The translations under genes and the position numbers were made by a program. Of a DNA stretch of 64,000 nt, positions 22,247 to 34,127 are shown piece after piece (position 1 is the stretch's first letter; every line of letters starts with the position of its first letter). Origin of the DNA: Pristionchus mayeri (Eukaryota > Nematoda > Chromadorea > Rhabditida > Neodiplogasteridae); contig BTRK01000005.1 of NCBI GenBank assembly GCA_036245805.1, positions 4,216,001-4,280,000 of the forward strand. The letters are read 5' to 3'. The notes below the pieces were generated by a model, which was given only the letters and a program-made list of their open reading frames with translations, ran no database searches and had not been told where the DNA came from.

Positions 22247-22375
22247 CTACCTTAAATTACCTTAAATTACCTTAAATACCTTAAATTACCTTAAATTCAA
22301 ATACCTTAAATTATCTTGTCCACCTTAAAATAAATTATCTTGTCCCACCTTAAATTTAAATACCTTAAATTCAAT
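22247..22375. repeat. TACCTTAAAT simple tandem repeat
   Basis: About eleven imperfect copies of a TACCTTAAAT-like unit with small insertions such as TTATCTTGTCC. A minisatellite-like tract between the ORF1 element and the tandem neprilysin array. Confidence 0.75.
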
Positions 22376-22409
22376 GATGACATGATGACGTTGCCGAAGT
22401 TAGTTACTA

Positions 22410-24647
22410 GAAGAACTTAGAATTCCACGTGTAGAGTGGACGACCTGGAACATGATCGCAATTCAAATTGTGAAAAATGCGGGATAAAAATATGGAAGTA
22501 AGCAGCGAAAGTTTCAGAGCCCTTGCATCAGCTAGTACGTTACGGAGTGAGTATTCCTTTGGAGCATATGCGCCTCCTACACACCCTTGGTATGATAATG
22601 CCAAATCGTGTTGAAATTGTAAAGGTTTGTTTGTTGTTTAACGATGCGATCGCGAAAGAGATGAAAGGGATGGGCGGAATACATAGTGATGGCTTTGCAA
22701 GAAATTACTTCGTTATGCGTAGTCTCTCACTACTCTGATGGACGAGATATAATACAAAATGAAGAGAATCATGTCTTGCGAATCCATCCCTATCGTGGCG
22801 TATAGATTCATGTACGGGCGTTTGTTTCATTGATGACCAGTGACTGCATAATCCACTTACAAGGGAGTGCTCATTCCATGGTATGAAATTATAAGGAATG
22901 ATCCCAAAGCACTTTTTTGAAAAGTGCTTCGGGATCTCCACCGGATACAATTCCAACCTATATCAGTCATTCCTTATATTTGCATACCATGGAATGAGCA
23001 CTCCCTTGTTAGAGTTTGCCTCACCCAAGATAGCGCGATTCTATTTCTGTAGTGATGTAAAATTTAATGTATGGATTCTGATACTTTCCTATGAAAGTAA
23101 TCACAATTTTAATTTACGACTCATCATCACTACGCAAAATATACGATTCACAAGAATTGCTGATAAACCATACATTATTGTCATTATTATTTATCCATTA
23201 ACATATATAATGCATACTTGATTCATGTCATCCTAAGAGATTGAGCGATAATGAGCATGGACATTCGGAAACAACTGCGTACTATTTCAAGCCATCTTCT
23301 TGGGCACCCAAACGGCGCAGTGTTGCTCGGGCGCATAAGTCGATCCAAGCGGACAATTGAAGTTTGCTCGAAACGCAGGGATGTTCTGGAGAGTGCCGAG
23401 AACTCTGTACGGACCGAGCGAGTGTGGGTCGGTCATTAGTCTATCGGAGACATGTTCCTCAGTCAGGTACGTCTTCTGCATGCACCAGAGCTGCAACGAA
23501 GTCACTTTTTTTCAAAACTTACTTGTGCATTTGCAAGCTCAATAAGTTTGCATAATGCCTACGTAATCTTTTTTTACGAATTCTCTATGGACCGATGAAG
23601 TGGGTGGAGAGTGTTGACCTGTGCAAAATTCAAGAAGAACAGCTGATTCTCGGTGTACTGAGAGTAGATTCTGTCCGTGAAAAGCGCATCAGGACCGTTA
23701 AGCTCAATGTGTGTCTGGAAAGCTCTCCATGCCTAATGGATTCCTCAAATGCAACACGATGAAAGGTCAAACATAGTGTACCGTACCCCCGTTATCCGCG
23801 ATATTCTCCCTGCGTGCGAACTCCGTCTGTGCATCGTGGACTGGACCCTTCCGGAAGCGGGCAGAAGGTACTGTATTCTGGAATCGAGGACTGAATACTT
23901 ACCGTAAGTTTCCGTTTCCCACTCACCATCGATCACGCACTGAGCCATGGCTTGGAATCCCTCTTCAGATTCCGTGTCGTTCATCCTGCTGAAATGCATG
24001 TATAATATTACTGACGAAAACAGCTTCATAATTGAGGGTGCATGGTGCGATATACCTGACAATGCAAAGGGAATAGTTCTCAATCGCCTTGTAGCAAATC
24101 GTAAATGCAACTTTCACCTTTGCAAGCGGCCATCGAAATCCCACTGCACTCCCTCGTCATCGAATCCATGTGTGAGCTCATGTCCCGCTACTACTCCGAT
24201 TCCTCCGTAGTTGAGACCAGCCGGGTAGTTGACGTCGAAGTAGGGCGGCAGAAGAATTCCAGCTGGTACAGTGATGGAGTTGAGCTCGGGCTTGAATAAT
24301 TGGCTTAAATAAACTTGAGTTAAGGATCACCCATACGAGTCCCCCCCCCCTCTTAATCACGTATTGCTTGATGTTCCTCTCCGATTTTCGGTCGCACATA
24401 ACATGAATACTCCGCAACTCCCTCAGATGTTGATTTGAATAATCCATTATTCCAAAAAAAGTGTCGAAAGTGCTGATCCGAATCGAAAATAAATGTGCTT
24501 ACTCACCTCATACCACGCATTCACAACCGCAGTCTGTCCGAGGAAGTCGGTTCTATCTGCTAGTGTATAATTAAGCAGCTTAAATTGCTGATCGATGGTA
24601 AAAATGTTGATCTTGTCAAGCATTGTTAAGTAACAATCGGTCTGGTC
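22410..24647. repeat. Tandem duplication unit A (2238 bp)
   Basis: Nearly identical to unit B (24648-26917); I noted only about seven substitutions plus a 32-base length difference. Both start GAAGAACTTAGAATTCC and end AATCGGTCTGGTC. The length difference is a deletion inside the left arm of the palindrome at 22860-22991. Confidence 0.92.
23287..24647 (-). pseudogene. Neprilysin-like C-terminal half, copy A
   Basis: Minus-strand M13 exons: a truncated exon at the duplication junction (about 24647-24507, ending VVNAWYE), 24290-24118 (SITVPAGILLPPY, then GHELTHGFDD), 23985-23937 (MNDTESEEGFQAMAQCVID), about 23880-23788 (FCPLPEGSSPRC, GENIADNGG), about 23731-23619 (ENQLFFLNFAQ), 23490-23287 (DPHSLGPYRVLGTLQN and the final CAVWVP). 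HExxH, the GENIADN glutamate and the C-terminal block are all present. No N-terminal half or membrane anchor exists in this unit, and the first exon is chimeric at the duplication joint, so no complete enzyme can be made. Confidence 0.8.
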
Positions 24648-26917
24648 GAAGAACTTAGAATTCCACGTGTAGAGTGGACGACCTGGAACATGATCGCAAT
24701 TCAAATTGTGAAAAATGCGGGATAAAAATATGGAAGTAAGCAGCGAAAGTTTCAGAGCCCTTGCATCAGCTAGTACGTTACGGAGTGAGTATTCCTTTGG
24801 AGCATATGCGCCTCCTACACACCCTTGGTATGATAATGCCAAATCGTGTTGAAATTGTAAAGTGTTGTTTGTTGTTTAACGATGCGATCGCGAAAGAGAT
24901 GAAAGGGATGGGCGGAATACATAGTGATGGCTTTGCAAGAAATTACTTCGTTATGCGTAGTCTCTCACTACTCTGATGGACGAGATATAATACAAAATGA
25001 AGAGAATCTTGTCTTGCGAATCCATCCCTATCGTGGCGTATACATTCATGTACGGGCGTTTGTTTCATTGATGACCAGTGACTGCATAATCCACTTACAA
25101 GGGAGTGCTCATTCCATGGTATGAAATTATAAGGAATGACTGATATAGGTTGGAATTGTATCCGGTGGAGATCCCGAAGCACTTTTTTGAAAAGTGCTTC
25201 GGGATCTCCACCGGATACAATTCCAACCTATATCAGTCATTCCTTATATTTGCATACCATGGAATGAGCACTCCCTTGTTAGAGTTTGCCTCACCCAAGA
25301 TAGCGCGATCCTATTTCTGTAGTGATGTAAAATTTAATGTATGGATTCTGATACTTTCCTATGAAAGTAATCACAATTTTAATTTACGACTCATCATCAC
25401 TACGCAAAATATACGATTCACAAGAATTGCTGATAAACCATACATTATTGTCATTATTATTTATCCATTAACATATTTAATGCATACTTGATTCATGTCA
25501 TCCTAAGAGATTGAGCGATAATGAGCATGGACATTCGGAAACAACTGCGTACTATTTCAAGCCATCTTCTTGGGCACCCAAACGGCGCAGTGTTGCTCGG
25601 GCGCATAAGTCGATCCAAGCGGACAATTGAAGTTTGCTCGAAACGCAGGGATGTTCTGGAGAGTGCCGAGAACTCTGTACGGACCGAGCGAGTGTGGGTC
25701 GGTCATTAGTCTATCGGAGACATGTTCCTCAGTCAGGTACGTCTTCTGCATGCACCAGAGCTGCAACGAAGTCACTTTTTTTCAAAACTTACTTGTGCAT
25801 TTGCAAGCTCAATAAGTTTGCATAATGCCTACGTAATCTTTTTTTACGAATTCTCTATGGACCGATGAAGTGGGTGGAGAGTGTTGACCTGTGCAAAATT
25901 CAAGAAGAACAGCTGATTCTCGGTGTACTGAGAGTAGATTCTGTCCGTGAAAAGCGCATCAGGACCGTTAAGCTCAATGTGTGTCTGGAAAGCTCTCCAT
26001 GCCTAATGGATTCCTCAAATGCAACACGATGAAAGGTCAAACATAGTGTACCGTACCCCCGTTATCCGCGATATTCTCCCTGCGTGCGAACTCCGTCTGT
26101 GCATCGTGGACTGGACCCTTCCGGAAGCGGGCAGAAGGTACTGTATTCTGGAATCGAGGACTGAATACTTACCGTAAGTTTCCGTTTCCCACTCACCATC
26201 GATCACGCACTGAGCCATGGCTTGGAATCCCTCTTCAGATTCCGTGTCGTTCATCCTGCTGAAATGCATGTATAATATTACTGACGAAAACAGCTTCATA
26301 ATTGAGGGTGCATGGTGCGATATACCTGACAATGCAAAGGGAATAGTTCTCAATCGCCTTGTAGCAAATCGTAAATGCAACTTTCACCTTTGCAAGCGGC
26401 CATCGAAATCCCACTGCACTCCCTCGTCATCGAATCCATGTGTGAGCTCATGTCCCGCTACTACTCCGATTCCTCCGTAGTTGAGACCAGCCGGGTAGTT
26501 GACGTCGAAGTAGGGCGGCAGAAGAATTCCAGCTGGTACAGTGATGGAGTTGAGCTCGGGCTTGAATAATTGGCTTGAATAAACTTGAGTTAAGGATCAC
26601 CCATACGAGTCCCCCCCCCCTCTTAATCACGTATTGCTTGATGTTCCTCTCCGATTTTCGGTCGCACATAACATGAATACTCCGCAACTCCCTCAGATGT
26701 TGATTTGAATAATCCATTATTCCAAAAAAAGTGTCGAAAGTGCTGATCCGAATCGAAAATAAATGTGCTTACTCACCTCATACCACGCATTCACAACCGC
26801 AGTCTGTCCGAGGAAGTCGGTTCTATCTGCTAGTGTATAATTAAGCAGCTTAAATTGCTGATCGATGGTAAAAATGTTGATCTTGTCAAGCATTGTTAAG
26901 TAACAATCGGTCTGGTC
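24648..26917. repeat. Tandem duplication unit B (2270 bp)
   Basis: Second unit of the head-to-tail duplication. At its right end the original sequence continues (TCTGGTC then AAAGTTGAGATCC). In unit A the same point is joined to GAAGAACTTAG, the start of the next unit, which marks the duplication breakpoint. Confidence 0.92.
25098..25278. repeat. 181-bp palindrome, 89-bp arms
   Basis: Arms 25098-25186 and 25190-25278 are reverse complements except for a few bases near GAAATT/CAAAT, with a 3-base loop. The unit A copy (22860-22991) lacks 32 bases of the left arm and is therefore lopsided. Lies between the two neprilysin-like halves and has no coding content. Confidence 0.9.
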
Positions 26918-26991
26918 AAAGTTGAGATCCTCATATTTGCCATCCAACGGATCATTATCCAAGATGAAGTCGGGGAAGGCAACGTTCACTT
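25557..26991 (-). pseudogene. Neprilysin-like C-terminal half, copy B
   Basis: Same exons as copy A shifted by 2270 bases, ending at 25557. Its first visible exon (26991-26777) is the original form, beginning VNVAFPDFILDND and running to VVNAWYE, without the chimeric joint seen in A. The catalytic HELTH and GENIADNGG exons are intact. Upstream of 26991 no further neprilysin exon is seen before the plus-strand transposase-like gene begins near 27071. The membrane anchor and N-terminal lobe are therefore missing, and it is probably nonfunctional unless expressed as a short form. Confidence 0.78.
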
Positions 26992-27070
26992 CTGAAACAA
27001 CATGTGCTTAATAGTATCCTAACGAGTGGTAAAAGGCGAACTAACGATTGTTTGAGGCCTTCTTGAGTGC

Positions 27071-30000
27071 AGAAGTTTTGGAATCTGGGGACATCCAATT
27101 GAGCTGCGTGATGCGTGGAAAAAAGTGAGTTTTAAAGCATTATAAATACGAATAATTCCCTATGAAGGTATCCGCTGTCCTCCAATTTCAAGAAGAACTC
27201 TACAAAGTGTGTGGTGGAGAAGATTGGGAAATACTTCGGGCCGATTGTGTGAAGAAGGTAGCAATGATTTACCACAATTTTCAAATTAATTTTTTTTTTC
27301 AGTTGGTGTCTCCTCCAGATTGTCGACGATTTAATTTGATCATGAAATCGATTGACACTCGCCTGCAAGAGCTTACGGATACAAAGTCCCAGTTGCAAAT
27401 TCTATCACTGGTGAAAAACATCCTGACAGAGAAAGAGGTATGGTATTTGTCATATGTATTTTTATTAATTCATTTAGATTCGTGGATGGACCAGTATGAG
27501 CCGTTACATGATTCGAATGCCGAAGGAATGGGCCGTACATGACATTAAGAAGATTGTCCGTACTAGAGAACGTCACACTGACCTGAAGCTTAACTTTTTC
27601 ATCCATTTTATCAGTCGGTGAGTGAAATTTCAAGTGTGATTTTATGGGAAATATATATCCATTCCCGAAATTTTGACGTCGATTCCCTCTGGTGCACGTA
27701 CTCTCGCTCTCTCTAGTGGTGATGAGGTTTCTGTAGCGGCTGTTATTAGAGTCACCTCATTCCGAGAGATTTACAGAATGTTTCTCAAATATGCCGAGGT
27801 TAGTTTACATCCGGATAGCTATTTAAATTGCATGCATAGGGGCTTGGAATGGATGACTACCTGTCGAAGGAGGGAGTGAAAGAATTTGTCAGGACGAATT
27901 GCCTCGGATATTCGTCAATTTGCAAGATTCTGGATGTATGTTCCACAATACCTTACATTTGTTCATTAATTTTACTCAATAGGTACTCGCGCCTTTGAAG
28001 AAAGAGCGTCTCACCTGCATTGATCAATACTACTCTGATGCTCTGACAGTAAGAAATTAATACTGAAATTAATATAATGTGCATCTATTTTTTTCTAGAG
28101 TTTTGAATCCAGTCTTTCGATGATCAAAGAATTGAACGAAGTTCGACTACTCGACAATTCATCGACAACTGTGATGATTAGGAGAGTGCGGGTATTGCAG
28201 AATGTCACGAAGGGTAAGTTAAAATAGCATCTACTATTAGCATTCTCTCTCTGTTTACTATCTCCATTATATTTTTTTCCAGGCGAACACCGACTCCATC
28301 TATCTCCAACTTCAACTTGTGCATCTCACTGCCTGAATTACTCCCTCTCCGATCCTTCGAATAGATCTTTCTCCTCTCCTTGTGATCATCAACACGACAC
28401 AGTTTGCGACCAGTGTGATGAGGTAGATCAGACAGTACAATATTCTCTGTTCATTTCACTCAGGTCTTCGAGATTATGCCTATTCTCACGGCCAAACTCT
28501 CTAAAATTTTGGACTCTATCGATCTTTGGTCTCCCGAACGGTATGCGAATTATGGTCGTCATTATAATTAGACTAATTGGATTGTTCATGATAAATACCG
28601 AATCGAACGACTGCTCGAGAAGTGCTAGTGGAATGAACGATCGATCACGGAATATAGTATGCATCAAATCCGAACTGTCGCTTCGGAACTCGCCAGACGA
28701 AAGATAATCGGTGAACTGGATGAAGGAGAGTGCTTAGTGATATGGGACTTCTCAATGAAAATCCTGCCTGCCGAAGCACAGTAAGTTCTCGTCCACTCCA
28801 AATTTCTATTTAGTTGAAAATTTCAGTGAGAAGCAGAGTAATTTCTTCGGCAAGAAAGGTGTATCAATGTATGCTGCATATACGATTGCCTGTTGGGAGG
28901 AGAGCTTTATTGGCATACGTTCATTCACTTTGCACAGGACCTTGTCCAGGTTTCAATTATTTGTTTTCGATTGTCACGCACAAATGATAATTTAGGATGC
29001 CGTTGCTGTGGTAGCGATCGCTTCTCATGTTTTGAAGGAGCTGAAGGATAGTGGTGTGAAATCCGTATACCTTCGAAGTGACACGGCAGGTAAATCAATA
29101 TACATTTGTTTGTCGGTCAATAGAGAATTCTTGAGGCTACTATCGATGCTCCAGTGTAATTTCCACCATCTATCTTCTTGCTCAAGAGATTGGGATTGTG
29201 GTTAGCGGATACGTATTCAGTGAATCCCAAGCAGGAAAGGTAAATTTCAAATATTGTTTGCGCTTGATTTGAGTTTTGATTATTCAGAGCTCTGCTGATC
29301 AGCGTATTTCTCATGTGAAGGGGCGATTGGGTCGATTCGTGGATTCAGGAGGAACAGCGAAGACTAGTGTGGAGATGTGGAAGGCGGTCACCTCGGGGAC
29401 GCAAATGAAGGTATTGTCAATGGTTTGGAATAGCTAAACAATTACTTAAGGGTTATTCGATGTATGAAATTGTCATTACTGGAGGAGACGATAAGAAAGC
29501 TAAAGCTGCCATTCAACCCATCTCAAATTTTTCTTCTTTCCGATTTGAGGTATTTATCAATTTTTTTCTTCAGATATTTGATATTTTTATTAGTAAATAT
29601 GTTTTAGGACGAAGGAATTCGTTGCCGGAGATTTGATGGCATTGGCGAGGGAAAAATAGTTGATAAGGATGATCTGACTGCACTCAAATTCAAGATTGAC
29701 GTCAGATATCAAGATGGATGCATAGGAAATCACCCTCACTTTTAGATGAAATGTGGAGAAGATTCTATCGGAGAGGTTATTGAAGAGGAGGAGGAGGATA
29801 TCGAATGTGTGACTGAGCCACTCGAGCCCCCTCACTACTTCCCGTGCCCCGAACCACATTGCGAGGCTCGCTTGCTGACCTACCGTGGTCTCACTAATCA
29901 CCAGCTGATTGGTTCTCATCGAATCCCTAAGAATGCACCTACAATGATAGACCAAGGCAAGTCTATAGAAAATAATGTCCTTCACAAATACCACAATTAC

Positions 30001-30685
30001 AGCGATTCGACTCTTCTCGTCTTCCTTCGAAGATAACGATCAGGCATACAAATCAATGCTCAACGATTCGATGGCTCAAGCCATCCCTCACTCCCACTCC
30101 ACTTCGTCAAGGATGGGCTATTCGAAAACGGACTTCCATCCCTATCGATAAAGACGCTCGTGCCTACGCATGGGAGTACTATCGTACCCAGAGGGAGGCA
30201 GAGAAGAGAGCGGACGCCAGAGAGTTGTCAATGAAGATGAGGGAAGAGAAGGATGGACTGCAGTACAAATTCAAGCTCGCGCAGTGTCTAAAGGAGGAGC
30301 AAGCTCAAGGACTAATCAGCCGATGGCTGGCGGGAGGAGGAGAGGAACAGACTGGCAAAAAGAGAGGAGGAGGGAAGAAGAAGAAAACTGTGGAAGAGGA
30401 AGAAGAAGGCGATGAAGATGGAGAGGAGGAAGAGATCGAGAAGGTTCATCATAATGAGGTATTGCATAGATAATTTAACTAATTAATATTTTCTTTAACA
30501 GGACACTAACAATGAGTCCAAGAAGAAGAGAAGAAAGGCAGCTGCTTCGACCGAACAGACTCCACTTCGACGAAGTAGCAGACAAGCAGCTATTCAGAAG
30601 GTTTAAATTTGAGTATTATTAAACACTGAAAAATTCATTTCAGATCACATATGATGAGAGTGGAGATGAATATGATGAAAATTAA
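27071..30685 (+). pseudogene. Transposase-derived gene with C2H2 finger, decayed
   Basis: About 18 exons can be chained by 40-100-base introns. Early exons: GIWGHPIELRDAWKK, a 45-residue exon at 27302-27436, WTSMSRYMIRMPKEWAVHD. A Cys/His block reads CDHQHDTVCDQCDE (about 28400). Then come a WDFSMKILP strand, FFGKKGVSMY, YLRSDTAG (about 29080), FSESQAGK, ADQRISHVKGRLGRFVD, a C2H2 finger FPCPEPHC..NHQLIGSH (about 29840-29920) and a C-terminal KMREEKDG..LISRW block before an acidic/lysine tail (stop at 30685). The spaced Asp-bearing strands, GK..DQR block and finger recall RNase H-fold transposase-like proteins of animals; no named family is assigned. Damage: in-frame TAG at 28569, 28626 and 29743, a frameshift near 28898 and probably one near 30070. 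Confidence 0.6.
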
Positions 30686-30952
30686 CGAATTAATTGCTCA
30701 ACAGAGATCTCCCTTCTCGAAGCTATTCTTCCCGAGCTTAATACTATTTTCAATAATTGCGAAAAGTGACTCTAGATCGAGTGTATTCAATTTGTCGGTG
30801 TGATTGTTTCTAATTTTACTTGTTCGATGTTTTGATAAAAATGTATCAAATAGATTTACTCTCTTGGCCTAAATTCAACACCTTCTCCGTCTCATCAAAA
30901 TGGAACATTGATAAAAGTTAATACCGGTTGCTTGAAGCCATAGCAAAAGTTC

Positions 30953-31022
30953 GGAGCCGACGGGGATCGAACCAGTGCACCGAGGGTGCGAGGCCAAAGT
31001 CTACCCAATTGAGCCTTGGACG
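30953..31022 (-). other. tRNA-like sequence (tRNA relic or SINE head)
   Basis: On the minus strand an A-box-like GGCTCAATTGGGTAGAC is followed about 30 bases later by a perfect B box GGTTCGATCCC, then GGCTCC. The acceptor ends (GTCCAAG and CGGCTCC) do not pair, and the anticodon arm is poor, so it is not a working tRNA. It could be a tRNA pseudogene or the head of a SINE. Confidence 0.5.
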
Positions 31023-31544
31023 CATGTTAGTCAGCTTCAGCGCTGAGCTCTCTTGTTTGTTTGAAAGCAAGCAAGACACTATGAGATTTTGGACCTTGAA
31101 ACTTTGACCGATCATATCTCAAAATACCAGACTCAGAATTGCACAAAAATTGTTTTCTGGCCTACTGGCCGTATGAAATGCATACCTTCATTTTGGACGG
31201 AAGCACTTTTGAGTTTTAAGCATACATTCAGTCGAAAAAGCTATGAAGATATGATTTTAAAGTAACGATTTCAATCCCATCGTGAAGAGAATGAATAACT
31301 ACCCGGGTAAAATAATTTTCAAATTTTTTGAGCCATTCTTACACATGTTAGATCAAACTGAAAATTTCGTCATTTAAACGGGCGGAATAGTGCGCTATTG
31401 GAGGGTCATTATGCAAATTGAGACTGACCATCGTCATCAGCATGGAAAACTACCCCAGATTACATATTTTCGTAAAATCGCTGTGCCAACGTTTGTCTGA
31501 GCCTTAGGAATGCGGCGTCATATAGAATAATCAGAATTTTCACT
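31023..31544. other. Intergenic, nothing recognised
   Basis: AT-rich stretch between the tRNA-like sequence and the truncated LINE. No exon chain or inverted repeat seen. Confidence 0.4.
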
Positions 31545-34127
31545 ATCTATAGATCTCCTTCCGCCCCTCATGATTCTCTTATTGAACTCATTCAGAATAT
31601 AGAAACGCATATTTCTGCTAATTTTCCTTGTATCTTAATTGGTGATTTCAATTTTCCTGATGTTGATTGGCAGTCTCTTTTCTCCCCAAACCAAAACGAC
31701 TTGCTAGATTTTGTGTCAGACCACCACTTTAATCAGCTTGTATCTTTCCCTACTAGGTTCAATAGCTATTTAGATCTACTATTTTGTAATGAGAACATTA
31801 TTTGCAATGTGTCTCCTACCACTGCACTTAGTGACCATATCAGTGTGACTTTCGACCTTCGCATTCCCCGTCCTCCTCAGAATGTTCGCGTTCCATCCCG
31901 TAACTATCGATTAGCTGATTGGATCTCGATTAATGACTGTATACACTTTCATGACTGGACCCACGCTTTGAGCAATCTCAATACACAACAATCTTATACC
32001 TATTTTGTTGCCTTTGTAAATAACGTTTTAGACACATTTGTTCCCCTCTGTAACCTTGCCCTTTCTCTAGATATCCACGAACTTTAAAAATTCTTTACGG
32101 AAAATCCAAGACATTAACTAGAGTTGCTTCAAACAGTCGTGCATGTGCTATTATGACCCAGCGTTTTAACACTGCCCTTAATAGATTTCACTGCTCCCTT
32201 GAAAATCGTATTGTTATGTCCTCCAATCCTAAGCTCTTCTATAATTATTGCAAAGACAAATTGAGTATTCCTAAAACCACTCCCTCTGGAATAGTAGATT
32301 CTGATGGTTCCGTACTAATATCTAATGACCAGAAGTGTGTAGCTTTTGAACGATTCTTTTCTTCTGTTTTTACTGCTCCCCAATCGTCCCCACTCCCTCT
32401 CCCTTCCCCTTCTTTCTTTTTCGATCTGCCTTCAATTTCTCACGTGGATGTTATATGTGCACTTAGTAAGCTTGCTCCCAAAGTGAATGTAACTCCCGAC
32501 AATATTCCCAGAATCGTTCTTTCGAGGTGTAAATTGTCTGTTATATCTCCTCTACTTACTATTTTCAACGTATCTGCTAACCTCCCAGGTCCCATCTCAA
32601 AGGCGCCAAGCCTTAGTTAAACCCATTCCCAAAAAATCTAGTAACTCCATCACAGATTTTCGTCCTATTTTGCTGACTTCATCTGTTTGTAAAGTTTTTG
32701 AGAAGATCCTTATAAGCAAAATCACAACTTTTCTTGACCAGAATAATTTATTTGATCCACATCAAACTGGTTTTAGAAATTGTAGATCAACTTCCACTAA
32801 TCTTGCTGAGACTTATTCACATTATCTTCGCATCTCCAGGAATGGAACTCCTTTTGACACAATTTATATAGATTTCCGAAAAGCTTTTGATTCTATTGAT
32901 CATAGATTATTGCCGCACAAATTGTCGGAATTGGGCATCTCTGATCGCATTGTATCCTGGTTCCACGCATATCTTTCCGGTCGTACGCAATCTGTTTTTA
33001 TTGACACCTCTTTTTCCCCTCCGTCCCCGGTCATATCCGGCGTGCCACAGGGATCTTGTCTCGGGCCTCTCCTCTTTATCTTATTCATCAATGATATTTG
33101 CACGCAATTTCCTAACTCTATTTATTATTCAGTATAGGCAGATGACCTTAAGTTGTTCGCTGAAGCTCCTTTGTTCTCAGATGATTTGCAATCCGCTCTA
33201 AATATTGTTGCTAACTGGTCCTCTCAATGGAATCTTGGCATTTCCGAATCCAAATGTCACATTGTCCACTATGGCCGACATAACCCCCATAGACAATTCA
33301 CGATTAATGGTATTATTTTAAACGAACCTAGCAATGACCCCAGTAAATGTATCATTAAGGATCTTGGAGTGCATTTCTCCCCCTCACTTTCTTTCTCGTC
33401 CCATATTACTAAGATTATTTCTAAAGCCCGCTCCAAATCTAATCTCATTTTTAAATCCTTTCGTAGTAACTCCACTGAGTTATATTTCAAATCGTATAAT
33501 ACTTTCATCCTCCCAAATCTAGAATATTGCTCCATTATATGGAATCCTGTAAATAGTGTGTCTTTGACTAAAGAGCTTGAAAGAGTTCAACGCGATTTTA
33601 CCCGTAGAATGTATGTACGCTGTTCCCTCCCCCTGTATCATATAAGCATCGGCTCAATAAGCTTAATCTAATGACTTTAGAACAACGTAAATTCATAATT
33701 GATATATTGTTTCTTCATTCCATTGTCCACAACCGATATTCTCTTGATATTTCTTCCCTGCTTACTCGCGCGCCTCTCACTCGACCTCTCAGAAATGCTC
33801 ATCCCCTTCGTATATCACTACCTTTTATACCGCATAATTCTTGTATCTAGAACTTTGTCGATTTGGAATGCACTTCCCATAGAATGTGTTAGTTCTTCGC
33901 AGAATGTTTTTTCTAGCTACATCCGTTCACAACCCCACACTTTTTACCCCCCATCTATTATTGCCAAATGGCTTGATCTCTGATCCCTTCCTCTCCCCAT
34001 ACCCTTGCTGCCTAGCAACCTTCAACCGATTCGATCCAATCGACGGACATCCGTTTATTGTAAACCCTCTCGCTATTTTTGTAATCTCGCCTAACGGAAT
34101 AAATGAATGAATGAATGAATGAATGAA
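31545..34127 (+). mobile_element. CR1/jockey-type LINE, 5'-truncated
   Basis: Starts inside the endonuclease domain (ILIGDFNFPDVDWQ at about 31636) and continues through RT: GFRNCRSTSTNLAE, FRKAFDSIDH, GVPQGSCLGPLLF (about 33030). The catalytic box is interrupted by a stop just before ADDLK (about 33137). It ends with a (GAAT)n tail at 34085-34127, as LINEs of this group often do. Frame changes near 32087, 32620, 33137 and 33671 mark it as dead. Related to 1975-5703 but in the opposite orientation and separately truncated. Confidence 0.88.

Noticed and set aside
28569..29745. Stop-codon reassignment of TAG
   Set aside because: Other genes in the window use ordinary stops, and this gene also has a frameshift; decay explains it more simply.
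27071..30685. Reading this gene as a chromatin factor because of its acidic and lysine-rich tail
   Set aside because: The tail is low complexity and uninformative. The upstream blocks and C2H2 finger fit a transposase-derived protein better, and no histone-chaperone domain is readable.
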